DNA from: Chitinophaga japonensis
GTDB taxonomy: Bacteria > Bacteroidota > Bacteroidia > Chitinophagales > Chitinophagaceae
Direction of reading: 5' to 3'
Assembly (NCBI RefSeq): GCF_007830125.1
Contig: NZ_VLLG01000002.1
Span: forward strand, 196,985-260,984
Length of the DNA: 64,000 bases
Below are positions 18,108 to 26,145 of the stretch, piece after piece; positions within the stretch are counted from its first letter, which is position 1; each line of letters opens with the position of its first letter. The position numbers and the translations under genes were made by a program. The notes beneath the pieces are model-generated. The model was not told the DNA's origin and ran no database searches. It was given only the letters and a program-made list of their open reading frames with translations.

Positions 18108-21100
18108 ATGCATAAAACTTTACTCTCTTTTTTCCTGATCATCACCATTTTCACCGGCCTTCCCGCATGGGCGCAAACACAGCCCGCGCCACAGGCGCTG
18201 CCCTACCAGCAAACCTTTGACGCCCTGGCGCACAGCTCCTCCACCTATCCTGACGGATGGCAGGGCTGGCTGCTGAGCGGCTCCCCTTCCGGCAGCTTTA
18301 AGACCACCCCGCCGGCCGGCGATAAAACGCTGACACCCAATGGCAGCGCATCTTCCACAGCCAACGGCGCCTATAATTATAACGGCAAGCTGGGCTTTCT
18401 CAACAGCGGCTCCGCCGACAACTCCCTGGTGCTGGCGCTCAACACCAGCGGACAGCTCAATGTTTCCCTGAGCTACGACCTGATGACGCTCCGCAATCCC
18501 TACAACGGCAGCAGCAATACCCGCATCAACGAGGTAACGCTGCAATACCGCATCGGCAGCAGCGGGGATTTTACCAATATTGCCGGGACCCTGTACCAGA
18601 ATGATACCGTTACCCAGACCGGCTCCGGGGTAACCACCCCGCAAAACCTGGTGAACATGGCCATCACCCTGCCACCGGACTGTAACAACCAGCCGCTGGT
18701 GCAATTGCGCTGGGTGAACCGGCAAATCAGCGGCAGCGGCTCCCGGCCCAGCTTTGCGGTGGATAACATACTGGCCGCCGGCAGCGGCAGCGATACCACG
18801 GCGCCGGCCATCAGCACCCTGCTGCCAGCCAGCGGCGATACGGCGGTAAGCCCCGCTACCCGCCCCGCTATCACGTTTACGGAAAACATACAGGCCGCAG
18901 CGGGCAGCATTACCCTGCATAATGCAAGCGCCGGCACCCAGCAGGCGTTTGCGGTTACCGGGGGGATGGTGGCTATTTCCGGGAATATCTTTACCCTGAA
19001 CACAACATTGCAGCCCCTCGCAACGTATTATATTACACTGGACAGCGCTGCTGTGACCGATCTTTCCGGCAATGCCTTTGCCGGTATTGCGGACAGCTCC
19101 TGGTACTTCGCTACCGGGCAGCAGGTGCTGGACTTCAACTTTAATGACTGCACACCCAGCGGCAGCACCCAGCTCTCCGGCGGATTTATGCAATACAGCG
19201 TGAGCGGAGCACAGCGCTGGGGCTGCACCACCTTCGGGCAGAACAGCAGCAATGGCGTGCAGATCAACGGTTATAGCGGCGGCCCGCAGCAAAATGAAGA
19301 CTGGCTTATTTCGCCATCTTTCGATCTTTCCGGCTTTGATTATCCCCTGCTGCGGTTTGCCAGCCGCACCGCCTTTGCCGGCCCGGTGCTGCAACTAATG
19401 GTCAGCACCAACTACGACGGCCACAGTGATCCCCACACCGCTACCTGGACCCTGCTGAACGGGCGCTTCCCGGCCGAAGGCAGCGATACCTGGCAGGTGT
19501 CTGACAGCATTAACCTGGCCGCCTTCCGGCAGGACAGCGTGTACATTGCTTTTAAATACACCTCTTCTCCTGCCATTAACGCGGCCCGCTGGACCCTGGA
19601 CGACATCAGCCTGTATAACAGCACCGTAGCACCTCAGCCGGGTATCAGCATTCACCCGGATGCGCTGGACTTTGATTATGTGCCGGTATCACAAACATCG
19701 GCTCCGCAAAGCTTTACTTTCTGGACCTATAACTTTACAGACACCCTCTTCCTGGGCGCCTCACCCGGCTTTGCCATTGCCCGGGACAGCGCAGGTCCGT
19801 ATTACACGGACGGGCTGGTATATGATACCACCCTTACGAACGCTGGTCCCATCACTGCCTGGGTGCGGTTTATGCCCGATGCCGCCGATCAGCACTTCAG
19901 CGGCAGCATCCGGTTTGAGACCGCTGGCCTGGATACTTCCCTTATCCCGCTGAGCGGCACCTCCCTCCGCTCCCTGAAAGTGGTGAACTGGAATATCGAA
20001 TGGTTTGGCAGCCCCACGCAAAACCCTGCCAACGACAGCCTGCAGCAGGCCAATGTGGCCACCATCCTGCAAAAGCTGAATGCGGACATCTTTGCCCTGT
20101 CGGAAGTAGTGGATACCACACGCTTTAAGAACATGGTGAGCCAGTTGCCCGGCTACAGCTATACCATTTCCGACTTCGGCTCCTATGCAGACAATGTAAA
20201 CGACCCGGATTACCCCAGTGCGCAGAAACTGGCCTTTATGTACAAAACGGATGTGGTCAGCAGCCTGCGCACCTATGGCGTACTGCGCCAGGGTGGCAGC
20301 GACAGCGCTTACTACTACTGGTCCTCCGGCCGCTTCCCCTACCTGATGGAAGCATCCGCCCGGCTGAACGGCGACAGCGCCCGCATCCAGTTTGTACTGC
20401 TGCACGCCAAAGCCAATACCGGCAATACTTCCGAGAAGATCGAATCCTATTACCGCCGGAAAAACGGCGCCAGGGAGCTGAAAGATTCCCTGGACGCCCA
20501 ATACCCCTACAGCAACGTCCTGCTGCTGGGCGACTTTAACGATGCACTGGACAAGACCATCACCACCGAGCTGGCGCCGGACACCACTACTTCCTACATA
20601 GATTTTGTAACCGACACCGCTGACTACCTGCCGGTAACCCTGCCGCTGAGCCTTGCCGGCGAAGGGTCCACCGTTTCCTATAACACCGTCATAGATAACG
20701 TGATCGCCTCCAATGAAATGGCCCAGGCCTACCTGCCCGGCTCTGCCATGATCTACACCCAGGCGGCACAACTGGTAAGCGGCTATAGCAGCACCACCAC
20801 GGACCACTATCCCGTGATCAGCCGGTACGATCTGCGGAAGCTGGCCATCGCCAGTCCTATACAGGCCTTTACGGCTGTGGTGGACAGCGGGCGGGTAAGG
20901 CTCAACTGGCGCACACCTTACGAGACCAATGCGGACAAATTTGTGGTAGAGCGCTCCCGCAACCAGCGTGACTTTAACGCCATCGACACGGTGGCGGCGC
21001 ATGGCACCACCACCCTGCCCCACACTTACCAGGCTTATGACAACAAGCCCTGGTTGGGCAGGTCCTACTACCGGCTGAAGCTGCTGCACCTGGATGGCTC

Positions 21101-21401
21101 CTACCAGTACAGCCAGGTACAGGCGGTGAACGTACAGTTGAGAGACCTCCTGTGGCGCCTGCTCTGGTGCATACTGGGCAACCGCCTGCAGGTATGGGTG
21201 GATGCGGACAAGGCCGGCGGACCCGCCGTACTGCAGTTGATAGACCTGCGGGGCCATATCCGGTACCAGGGCACCATGCCCCTGATGAAAGGAAGAAACT
21301 ACAAAGAATTAGATATCAGCAGGTTAACTGACGGCATCTACTTCCTGCGGGTGCAAACCGCGGAAGGGACCCAGGTGAGCAAGATATTTGTTAACCACTG
21401 A
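18108..21401 (+). CDS. secreted multidomain endonuclease/exonuclease/phosphatase with T9SS tail
   Basis: A protein of 1097 residues with a signal peptide ending at AWAQ. Two jelly-roll, choice-of-anchor J-like domains (about 28-220 and 340-510) flank an Ig-like Big_5 domain (PAITFTENIQ). Another Ig-like stretch leads to a DNase I-type fold from about residue 622. That fold begins VVNWNIEWFGS and includes a SEVVD Glu, the GDFNDALD metal site and a closing DHYPV His. The C-terminal 180 residues hold a fibronectin-like segment and a T9SS sorting tail ending in DGIYFLRVQ. It probably degrades extracellular DNA or acts on a phosphodiester substrate. Confidence 0.87.
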   Translation: MHKTLLSFFLIITIFTGLPAWAQTQPAPQALPYQQTFDALAHSSSTYPDGWQGWLLSGSPSGSFKTTPPAGDKTLTPNGSASSTANGAYNYNGKLGFLNSGSADNSLVLALNTSGQLNVSLSYDLMTLRNPYNGSSNTRINEVTLQYRIGSSGDFTNIAGTLYQNDTVTQTGSGVTTPQNLVNMAITLPPDCNNQPLVQLRWVNRQISGSGSRPSFAVDNILAAGSGSDTTAPAISTLLPASGDTAVSPATRPAITFTENIQAAAGSITLHNASAGTQQAFAVTGGMVAISGNIFTLNTTLQPLATYYITLDSAAVTDLSGNAFAGIADSSWYFATGQQVLDFNFNDCTPSGSTQLSGGFMQYSVSGAQRWGCTTFGQNSSNGVQINGYSGGPQQNEDWLISPSFDLSGFDYPLLRFASRTAFAGPVLQLMVSTNYDGHSDPHTATWTLLNGRFPAEGSDTWQVSDSINLAAFRQDSVYIAFKYTSSPAINAARWTLDDISLYNSTVAPQPGISIHPDALDFDYVPVSQTSAPQSFTFWTYNFTDTLFLGASPGFAIARDSAGPYYTDGLVYDTTLTNAGPITAWVRFMPDAADQHFSGSIRFETAGLDTSLIPLSGTSLRSLKVVNWNIEWFGSPTQNPANDSLQQANVATILQKLNADIFALSEVVDTTRFKNMVSQLPGYSYTISDFGSYADNVNDPDYPSAQKLAFMYKTDVVSSLRTYGVLRQGGSDSAYYYWSSGRFPYLMEASARLNGDSARIQFVLLHAKANTGNTSEKIESYYRRKNGARELKDSLDAQYPYSNVLLLGDFNDALDKTITTELAPDTTTSYIDFVTDTADYLPVTLPLSLAGEGSTVSYNTVIDNVIASNEMAQAYLPGSAMIYTQAAQLVSGYSSTTTDHYPVISRYDLRKLAIASPIQAFTAVVDSGRVRLNWRTPYETNADKFVVERSRNQRDFNAIDTVAAHGTTTLPHTYQAYDNKPWLGRSYYRLKLLHLDGSYQYSQVQAVNVQLRDLLWRLLWCILGNRLQVWVDADKAGGPAVLQLIDLRGHIRYQGTMPLMKGRNYKELDISRLTDGIYFLRVQTAEGTQVSKIFVNH

Positions 21402-21425
21402 TCTTTTTTGGAAAACCAGGCTTCG

Positions 21426-21454
21426 AACGGCTGGCCCTCTCCGGGCCGGCCGTT
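21426..21454 (+). terminator. terminator after the secreted nuclease
   Basis: AACGGCTGGCC (21426-21436) pairs with GGCCGGCCGTT (21444-21454), with one G-T position and a 7-nt loop. TGCTTT follows. It lies 24 nt after the stop of the nuclease gene. Confidence 0.7.
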
Positions 21455-21509
21455 TGCTTTCCCCACTGTTTAATACATACAAATCAATCGGTTACACTTG
21501 CAAAAATGC

Positions 21510-21520
21510 TATCTTTGCAC
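21510..21520 (+). promoter_or_regulatory. upstream promoter box of rpsF operon
   Basis: TATCTTTG at 21510-21517 matches the -7 consensus. The 11-mer TATCTTTGCAC is repeated exactly at 21616-21626. No good -33 box is seen 19-20 nt upstream. If active, it gives a leader of about 155 nt containing two small hairpins, CCCG-CAAA-CGGG and CCCGC-CAA-GCGGG (21570-21582). Confidence 0.45.
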
Positions 21521-21592
21521 GCCTTTGTACGCCCGGCCCCGCAAACGGGTAGAAAAAAGCCCTGTAAATCCCGCCAAGCGGGCTATTGGGCG

Positions 21593-21623
21593 CTTGGGAA
21601 TTGAAATATGTATTGTATCTTTG
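21593..21623 (+). promoter_or_regulatory. proximal promoter of rpsF operon
   Basis: CTTG (21593-21596) is followed after 19 nt by TATCTTTG (21616-21623), a good Bacteroidota promoter. A small hairpin CCCAA-TTTTG-TTGGG (21628-21642) sits at the start of the transcript. It could be part of autoregulation by S6:S18, but the CCG-bulge motif known from other phyla is not evident. Confidence 0.65.
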
Positions 21624-21680
21624 CACTCCCAATTTTGTTGGGTGCTTAATATTTAAATCTTAAAATTTAAAACAGGGAAA

Positions 21681-22034
21681 ATGAACAATTACGAATTGAT
21701 GGTGATCTTTACCCCTGTGCTTTCTGAGGAGGACTTCAAAGCCGCCCAGAAAAAATTCGCTGACCTCATTACCGAGAACGGCGGAGAAATCGTGCACGAA
21801 AATCCCTGGGGATTAAGATCACTGGCGTACCCGATCCAGAAAAAAACCACGGGTTTGTACGTGGTACTGGAGTACAAGGCGCCATCCGACTTCAATGAGA
21901 AGCTGAAAGTTCAGCTCAACCGCGATGAAAATGTATTACGCCACATGGTCACTGCGCTGGACAAGTATGCTGTTGAGTACAACAGCAGAAAGAGAAATGG
22001 CGTGAGTGCTGATTCTAAAACCGTAGAAGCTTAA
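21681..22034 (+). CDS. rpsF: 30S ribosomal protein S6
   Basis: Ribosomal protein of 117 residues that binds 16S rRNA in the platform together with S18. The start MNNYELMVIFTPVLSEEDF and the later WGLRSLAYPIQKKTTGLYVVLEY match the family, including the RSLAYPI strand. The start codon follows an A-rich sequence without a clear Shine-Dalgarno, usual for this phylum. It is the first gene of an S6-S18-L9 operon, with S18 4 nt downstream. Confidence 0.97.
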   Translation: MNNYELMVIFTPVLSEEDFKAAQKKFADLITENGGEIVHENPWGLRSLAYPIQKKTTGLYVVLEYKAPSDFNEKLKVQLNRDENVLRHMVTALDKYAVEYNSRKRNGVSADSKTVEA

Positions 22035-22038
22035 AATT

Positions 22039-22305
22039 ATGGCAGTAAAACAAGAAATCAAGTACTTAACCGCCATTAAGACCGAGAAGCGCCAGAAGAA
22101 ATACTGCCGCTTCAAGAAAATGGGCATCAAGTACGTAGACTATAAAGACGCGGAATTCCTGAAAAAGTTCCTCAATGACCAGGGTAAAATGTTGCCCCGC
22201 CGCATTACAGGCAACTCCCTGAAGTTTCAGCGTAAAGTATCCCAGGCTATTAAAAAAGCCCGTCAAATGGCTTTATTGCCTTATGTTACTGACCTTTTAA
22301 AGTAA
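22039..22305 (+). CDS. rpsR: 30S ribosomal protein S18
   Basis: Ribosomal protein of 88 residues, partner of S6 in the 30S platform. Recognisable parts are YVDYKDAEFLKKFLNDQGKM and LPRRITGNSLKFQRKVSQAI, the RNA-binding core. The C-terminal AIKKARQMALLPYV is nearly invariant in the family. The zinc-binding Cys set of some S18 proteins is not present; a single Cys lies at KYCRF. Confidence 0.97.
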   Translation: MAVKQEIKYLTAIKTEKRQKKYCRFKKMGIKYVDYKDAEFLKKFLNDQGKMLPRRITGNSLKFQRKVSQAIKKARQMALLPYVTDLLK

Positions 22306-22313
22306 AGTAAATT

Positions 22314-22760
22314 ATGCAAGTAATCTTAATACAAGACGTTGATAACCTGGGCCAGCGGAACGAACTGGTAGACGTGAGAAACGGTTATGCCAGGAACTTC
22401 CTGATCCCGCAGAAGTTTGCTGTTGAAGCCAGCCCTTCCAACATGAAACAGTTGCAGGAGCGCCTGAAAGTGCAGAAGGCAAAAGAAGAAAAACTGCTGT
22501 CTGAGATCGCTCAGGTAGTAGAAGTGCTGAAAGCAGGCCCTGTGAAGATCGGCGCCAAAACCGGCACTTCCGGCAAAATATTCGGTAGCGTAACCGGTGT
22601 GCAGATCGCACGCGCTATTAAAGAGCAGAAGGGTTACGAAATTGACCGCCGCCGCATCCACATCCTGGATGACGTGAAAGAACTGGGCACCTACAAAGCC
22701 AGGATCGACTTTGGCAAAGGCAACGAAGCCGAGCTGGAATTTGAAGTAGTGGCTGAATAA
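22314..22760 (+). CDS. rplI: 50S ribosomal protein L9
   Basis: Ribosomal protein of 148 residues binding 23S rRNA at the base of the L1 stalk. The N-terminal domain shows VILIQDVDNLGQRNELVDVR and GYARNFLIPQKFA, the family signature. A long connecting helix (about 41-75) and the C-terminal domain with KIFGSVTGVQIARAI follow. It is the last gene of the S6-S18-L9 unit, closed by the terminator at 22788. Confidence 0.97.
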   Translation: MQVILIQDVDNLGQRNELVDVRNGYARNFLIPQKFAVEASPSNMKQLQERLKVQKAKEEKLLSEIAQVVEVLKAGPVKIGAKTGTSGKIFGSVTGVQIARAIKEQKGYEIDRRRIHILDDVKELGTYKARIDFGKGNEAELEFEVVAE

Positions 22761-22787
22761 GCAGGTTGTAAGTAAAACGACATACAG

Positions 22788-22820
22788 ATCCCGTTCACTT
22801 CCGGTGAACGGGATTTTTTT
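22788..22820 (+). terminator. intrinsic terminator of the rpsF-rpsR-rplI operon
   Basis: ATCCCGTTCAC (22788-22798) and GTGAACGGGAT (22804-22814) form a perfect 11-bp stem with a 5-nt loop, followed by a T-run. The T-run overlaps the stop codon of the converging esterase gene at 22819. Confidence 0.93.
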
Positions 22821-23724
22821 ATTCTGCCCCGAGATGCGCATCTATGAAGGCAAAAGTCCGGGACCAGGCATCTGCTGCAAAGGCCGGCGGTATGCCATGC
22901 CCGCTTTCATAGCTTACAGATGTATGTACCACTCCCTCCGCCTCCAGCTTTTGCAGGAACTGCTGCGGCTGCTCCACCGGCGCGATGGAGTCCTGCGTAC
23001 CGTACATCACAAAGGCAGGCGCTCCCTGCGTTGTAACATAATTAACGGGGCTGGCCTCCTGGTAGGCTTCCGGTTCCTGCAGCGGTATGCCACCCATAAA
23101 ATTGGTGAGTATCAGTTGTATGGCAGGGGTGGTTTGTGTAAACAGGGCGGCCAGGTCATACACACCGTAGAGGCAGGCCACCGCTTTAATGTTACCGCCT
23201 TCGTTATGCTTGTAAGCCTGCAACGCTGCCAGGTGCGCACCGGCACTGGTGCCCAGCAATGCAATAGCCGGGGATACCTGGAAGCGTTGCTGTTGTTGCT
23301 GTATGTATTGCAGCGCACGCTGCACATCTTCTGCCGCGGCCGGGTACTGGTTCTTCCCGATATCGGCCAGGCGGTAATTAATACTGAAGCAGGCGTAGGC
23401 AGCACCCTGCCGCATCAGGGAATCTATAATGCCGGAAAACTCGTCTTTGTCGCCGCCTGTCCAGGCGCCGCCATGGATGAACACGATGCTGCGGGTAGCG
23501 GCAGTTGTTCTGCCGGCCGGCAGGTAAATATCCATCCGCTGTTCAGGATCGTCGCCATAGGCTTCATCCTTTATGATTATTGTTGAGTCGGCCGGCAACT
23601 GCGGCTCCAGGTCTGTAACGGAATTACTTTCTGAACATCCGGTGTTCATGAGCAGGCCCATGAGGGCGATACCTGATAATAACCAAAGACTCCCGGCTCT
23701 CCGGAACGGAACAGCATATTTCAT
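22819..23724 (-). CDS. alpha/beta hydrolase, BD-FAE/HSL-like esterase, probable lipoprotein
   Basis: An enzyme of 301 residues from ATG 23724; the earlier in-frame start at 23757 would add 11 residues before a good signal sequence. The signal ends at LMNTGC, a loose lipobox, so the protein is probably a lipoprotein. FIHGGAW is the HGG oxyanion motif of the hormone-sensitive-lipase group, GTSAGAHLA holds the nucleophile Ser, Asp is in YGTQDSIAP and His in ESGHGIP. Such enzymes cleave carboxyl esters, including acetyl or feruloyl groups on polysaccharides. A Gln run lies near residue 145. The first dipeptidase-cluster gene lies upstream on the same strand. Confidence 0.86.
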   Translation of the reverse strand: MKYAVPFRRAGSLWLLSGIALMGLLMNTGCSESNSVTDLEPQLPADSTIIIKDEAYGDDPEQRMDIYLPAGRTTAATRSIVFIHGGAWTGGDKDEFSGIIDSLMRQGAAYACFSINYRLADIGKNQYPAAAEDVQRALQYIQQQQQRFQVSPAIALLGTSAGAHLAALQAYKHNEGGNIKAVACLYGVYDLAALFTQTTPAIQLILTNFMGGIPLQEPEAYQEASPVNYVTTQGAPAFVMYGTQDSIAPVEQPQQFLQKLEAEGVVHTSVSYESGHGIPPAFAADAWSRTFAFIDAHLGAE

Positions 23725-23775
23725 AACCCAGGCGCTTTTTGAAAAGTGTGGGTACAAATAATATGCCGCTGCTCC

Positions 23776-24852
23776 TTACTCACTTTTCCAGGCGTTGCGC
23801 AAAAAGCGCAGCCAGTTGCCGTGCATCACGTTTTCAATATCTGCTGCGGAGTATCCGCGCTTCTCCAGCAGGGCGGGCACCGTTTGCAGATCGGCGATGG
23901 TCTCCAGGTTATAAGGGCACTGCTCCTTACCGAACGCGCCATCCAGGTCGGAGCCGATGCCGATGTGCAGCGCATTGCCGGCCAGTTGGCAGATATGATC
24001 CAGGTGATCCACCATTACCTCCAAAGAACATTCCATGGCTTTAGGGTCCGATACGCCCCGCTCCCATCCCGGCACCATCATCCAGGCGTCCAGCGCACCG
24101 CCTATTACGGCGCCGCGGGCGATCAGCTCTTTTATCTGGTCGTCGCTGAACTGGCGGTTATGGTCCACCAGCGCGCGGCAGTTGTTGTGGCTGGCCCACA
24201 CATGCCCGTTAAAATGATCCAGCGCGTCCCAGAAGCTGTCGTCACAAAGGTGCGTAGCATCCAGGATAATATTCAGGCGCTCCATTTCTTTCAGCAATGC
24301 GTGCCCCTGCGGGGTCATGATGCCGGTAGCATCCGTGCCTTGTGCATAGCGGCCGGGGCCATAGTGCGCCGGGCCGATGGCGCGCAGGCCGTATTCGTAG
24401 GCCCATTGCAGGTAGTAGGTATCTACAATGGAATCCGCTCCTTCCAGGCTCAGGATATAGCCTACGGGCTTGTTGTCATTAGGCGTGCCATCATTCCATA
24501 TGGCCAGGTGGTGTTCCAGCGAATACAGGTCTGAAATAGCCACCATTTCCTCCGCTTCTTCCATGGCCTGGTACCAGGCGAGCTGTCCCTGGGTTTGCGC
24601 CCAGGCCTGCTCCGGCGAGTGCCAGCCGGGCAGCGGGTTGTCCGGCGCTACAAAGCGCGCTATCTGGGTAGCTACCACCAGGCCGATATTGCCTTTCCGC
24701 AGCTCCGGCAGGGACACTACGCCCCGGCCGCGGTCCGGTTTATCCGTTAATCCGTTCTCTCTTGCTCTTATTTCGTTTATTGGTAACCGTAAGTCACGGT
24801 TCCATTCCATGGCATTCATGCTCAGGTCAAGATGTGCGTCGATGATAAACAC
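23776..24852 (-). CDS. membrane dipeptidase family M19
   Basis: A zinc dipeptidase of about 358 residues of the renal-dipeptidase (M19) family, which cleaves dipeptides, often with a D-residue at the C-terminal position. Zinc ligands are visible in IIDAHLDLS (His7, Asp9), SLEGADS (bridging Glu), DATHL and ASHNN. The start is uncertain. I chose GTG 24852, which keeps DAHLD. An ATG at 24930 would instead read through the 18-bp hairpin and add a Cys/His-rich leader unlike the family, and the next ATG downstream would remove the zinc site. No signal peptide is seen, so it is probably cytoplasmic. It follows the D-threonine aldolase-like and RidA genes on the same strand. Confidence 0.85.
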   Translation of the reverse strand: MFIIDAHLDLSMNAMEWNRDLRLPINEIRARENGLTDKPDRGRGVVSLPELRKGNIGLVVATQIARFVAPDNPLPGWHSPEQAWAQTQGQLAWYQAMEEAEEMVAISDLYSLEHHLAIWNDGTPNDNKPVGYILSLEGADSIVDTYYLQWAYEYGLRAIGPAHYGPGRYAQGTDATGIMTPQGHALLKEMERLNIILDATHLCDDSFWDALDHFNGHVWASHNNCRALVDHNRQFSDDQIKELIARGAVIGGALDAWMMVPGWERGVSDPKAMECSLEVMVDHLDHICQLAGNALHIGIGSDLDGAFGKEQCPYNLETIADLQTVPALLEKRGYSAADIENVMHGNWLRFLRNAWKSE

Positions 24853-24880
24853 AGGCGATCGTTTTTTGATGTGCTGATAT

Positions 24881-24928
24881 GCAGCTATGCAAATGTGCAG
24901 ATGAAACGCCGCACATTTGCATAGCTGC
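24881..24928. repeat. perfect 18-bp hairpin between aldolase-like and dipeptidase genes
   Basis: Arms 24881-24898 and 24911-24928 are perfectly complementary over 18 bp (GCAGCTATGCAAATGTGC and its complement) around a 12-nt loop. A further GATGTGC / GCACATC pair (24868-24874 and 24927-24933) flanks it. The words ATATGC, CTATGC and ATGTGC recur inside the arm. It lies directly after the upstream stop and before the dipeptidase start, without a U-run, so it may process or stabilise the mRNA rather than end it. Confidence 0.8.
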
Positions 24929-24934
24929 ACATCA

Positions 24935-26038
24935 TTAAATTATTATGTTTCTCTTTCTGGCTATTACATTCCATTCACCGGTGCAGGTATTACCGGTGAT
25001 CGTGTAAGCTTTGTCATACAGGGCTACGGTAGGACATATATGATAAGGGACGCCGTACAGAACGGTCCCTACGGGGAAATCAGCGGTATCCTTCACCCTG
25101 AGCACCAGGTGCTCTTCACTTTGCGATACCGGCTCTGCATCGGGCGCATTCAGGAAATGCACCCTGCGGGGCAGCGGGTTCTCTGCCGCTACGGATTTAT
25201 GACCCAGGTCCAGGCAAAGCAGCCCGGGGCCGGGCTGCGAGATCACGCGGGCCAGCACCAGGGCTGCATGGTGGAACGTTTGATCCGGCAGGTGCTGCTG
25301 GTACCCCCAATCCCAGAAAACAAAGGTGCCGGGGCTGCATTCAATGCCTTTGCGCCGTGCATGCACCGGGAAAGTAGGAGTGCCCCCCGCAATAATACGC
25401 GGCGCCGGCAGCCCTTTGTCCGCGATAGCGCCCGCCAGCGCAGTAACCGCTTCAAAAGCAGCATTGCTCTTGCGGGTACGCTCCTCCAGGTCCTCGTCAT
25501 GCAGGTGCCCGTCATAGGCATGCAACCCAGCCGGTGTGATGCCGCGCATGTCATGCAATGCCGCATACAGGTCCAGCGCAGCGGGCCCAGGCATAATACC
25601 GGTGCGATTCTGCCCGATGTTCAGGTCCAGCCAAATCGGCAATGGCCGCTGCTGCACAGCAAAGTGCGCAGCAATGGCAGCGGCTGCCTGCTCATTATCT
25701 ACCAGGCAGGAAAAAGCAGTTTGCGGGTAGGCTTCCACCAGGGCGGCCAGCCGTGTAATTTTAGGGCCTACCGGCTGGTAAGCCAGCAGCACATCCGCTG
25801 CATTTACCTGGCCTAACATTTCTGCTTCGGCAATGGTGGCGCATTTGAACTTTTGTATGCCGGCTTCCTGCATGAGCTGCACCACTTCCGCTATCTTGGC
25901 CGTTTTTACATGTGGCCTTAACCGATGCACATCATCTATACGGCTTTTCAATAGCTGTATGTTGTCGCGCACCCGGTCCGGGTATACCAGCAGGGCGGGT
26001 GAGTCTATCAGGTCAACGTTGTGAATGGTGTACCACAT
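24935..26038 (-). CDS. D-threonine aldolase / D-serine dehydratase-like PLP enzyme
   Basis: An enzyme of 367 residues with the alanine-racemase-type TIM barrel (fold III). RPHVKTAK carries the PLP lysine (Lys45), and LDLNIGQNRTGI and GLHAYDGHLHDED follow as in the D-threonine aldolase / D-serine dehydratase group. The C-terminal PYHICPTVALYD contains the His and nearby Cys/Asp that bind the divalent metal in this group. It would split D-threonine or other D-3-hydroxyamino acids, or deaminate D-serine. RidA upstream fits a reaction that releases an enamine intermediate, favouring a dehydratase. Its stop lies 6 nt before a perfect hairpin. Confidence 0.83.
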   Translation of the reverse strand: MWYTIHNVDLIDSPALLVYPDRVRDNIQLLKSRIDDVHRLRPHVKTAKIAEVVQLMQEAGIQKFKCATIAEAEMLGQVNAADVLLAYQPVGPKITRLAALVEAYPQTAFSCLVDNEQAAAAIAAHFAVQQRPLPIWLDLNIGQNRTGIMPGPAALDLYAALHDMRGITPAGLHAYDGHLHDEDLEERTRKSNAAFEAVTALAGAIADKGLPAPRIIAGGTPTFPVHARRKGIECSPGTFVFWDWGYQQHLPDQTFHHAALVLARVISQPGPGLLCLDLGHKSVAAENPLPRRVHFLNAPDAEPVSQSEEHLVLRVKDTADFPVGTVLYGVPYHICPTVALYDKAYTITGNTCTGEWNVIARKRNIII

Positions 26039-26040
26039 TG

Positions 26041-26145
26041 AATTAATAATTAAGAATGAATAATTAATAATACCCGTAACACTGTTGTTTCAATGAGACA
26101 CTTGTGTGACGAATATTATTAATTATTCATTATTCATTGTTAATT
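26041..26145. repeat. AATTAATAATTAAG-type quasi-palindrome, RidA/aldolase spacer
   Basis: The 31-nt arms 26041-26071 and 26115-26145 are complementary at 28 positions around a 43-nt loop. Each arm is made of near-repeats of AATTAATAA and GAATGAATAA. The right arm contains the RidA stop codon and its last residues (INNE), and the left arm begins 2 nt upstream of the aldolase-like start codon, so the element fills the whole spacer. Confidence 0.8.

Noticed and set aside
19761..21257. 498-codon frame antisense to the secreted nuclease
   Set aside because: The sense frame has signal peptide, nuclease motifs and T9SS tail; the antisense frame has none.
24853..24930. ATG at 24930 as start of the dipeptidase
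   Set aside because: It would translate both arms of a perfect hairpin into a Cys/His-rich leader unlike any M19 enzyme; GTG 24852 is preferred, with some doubt.
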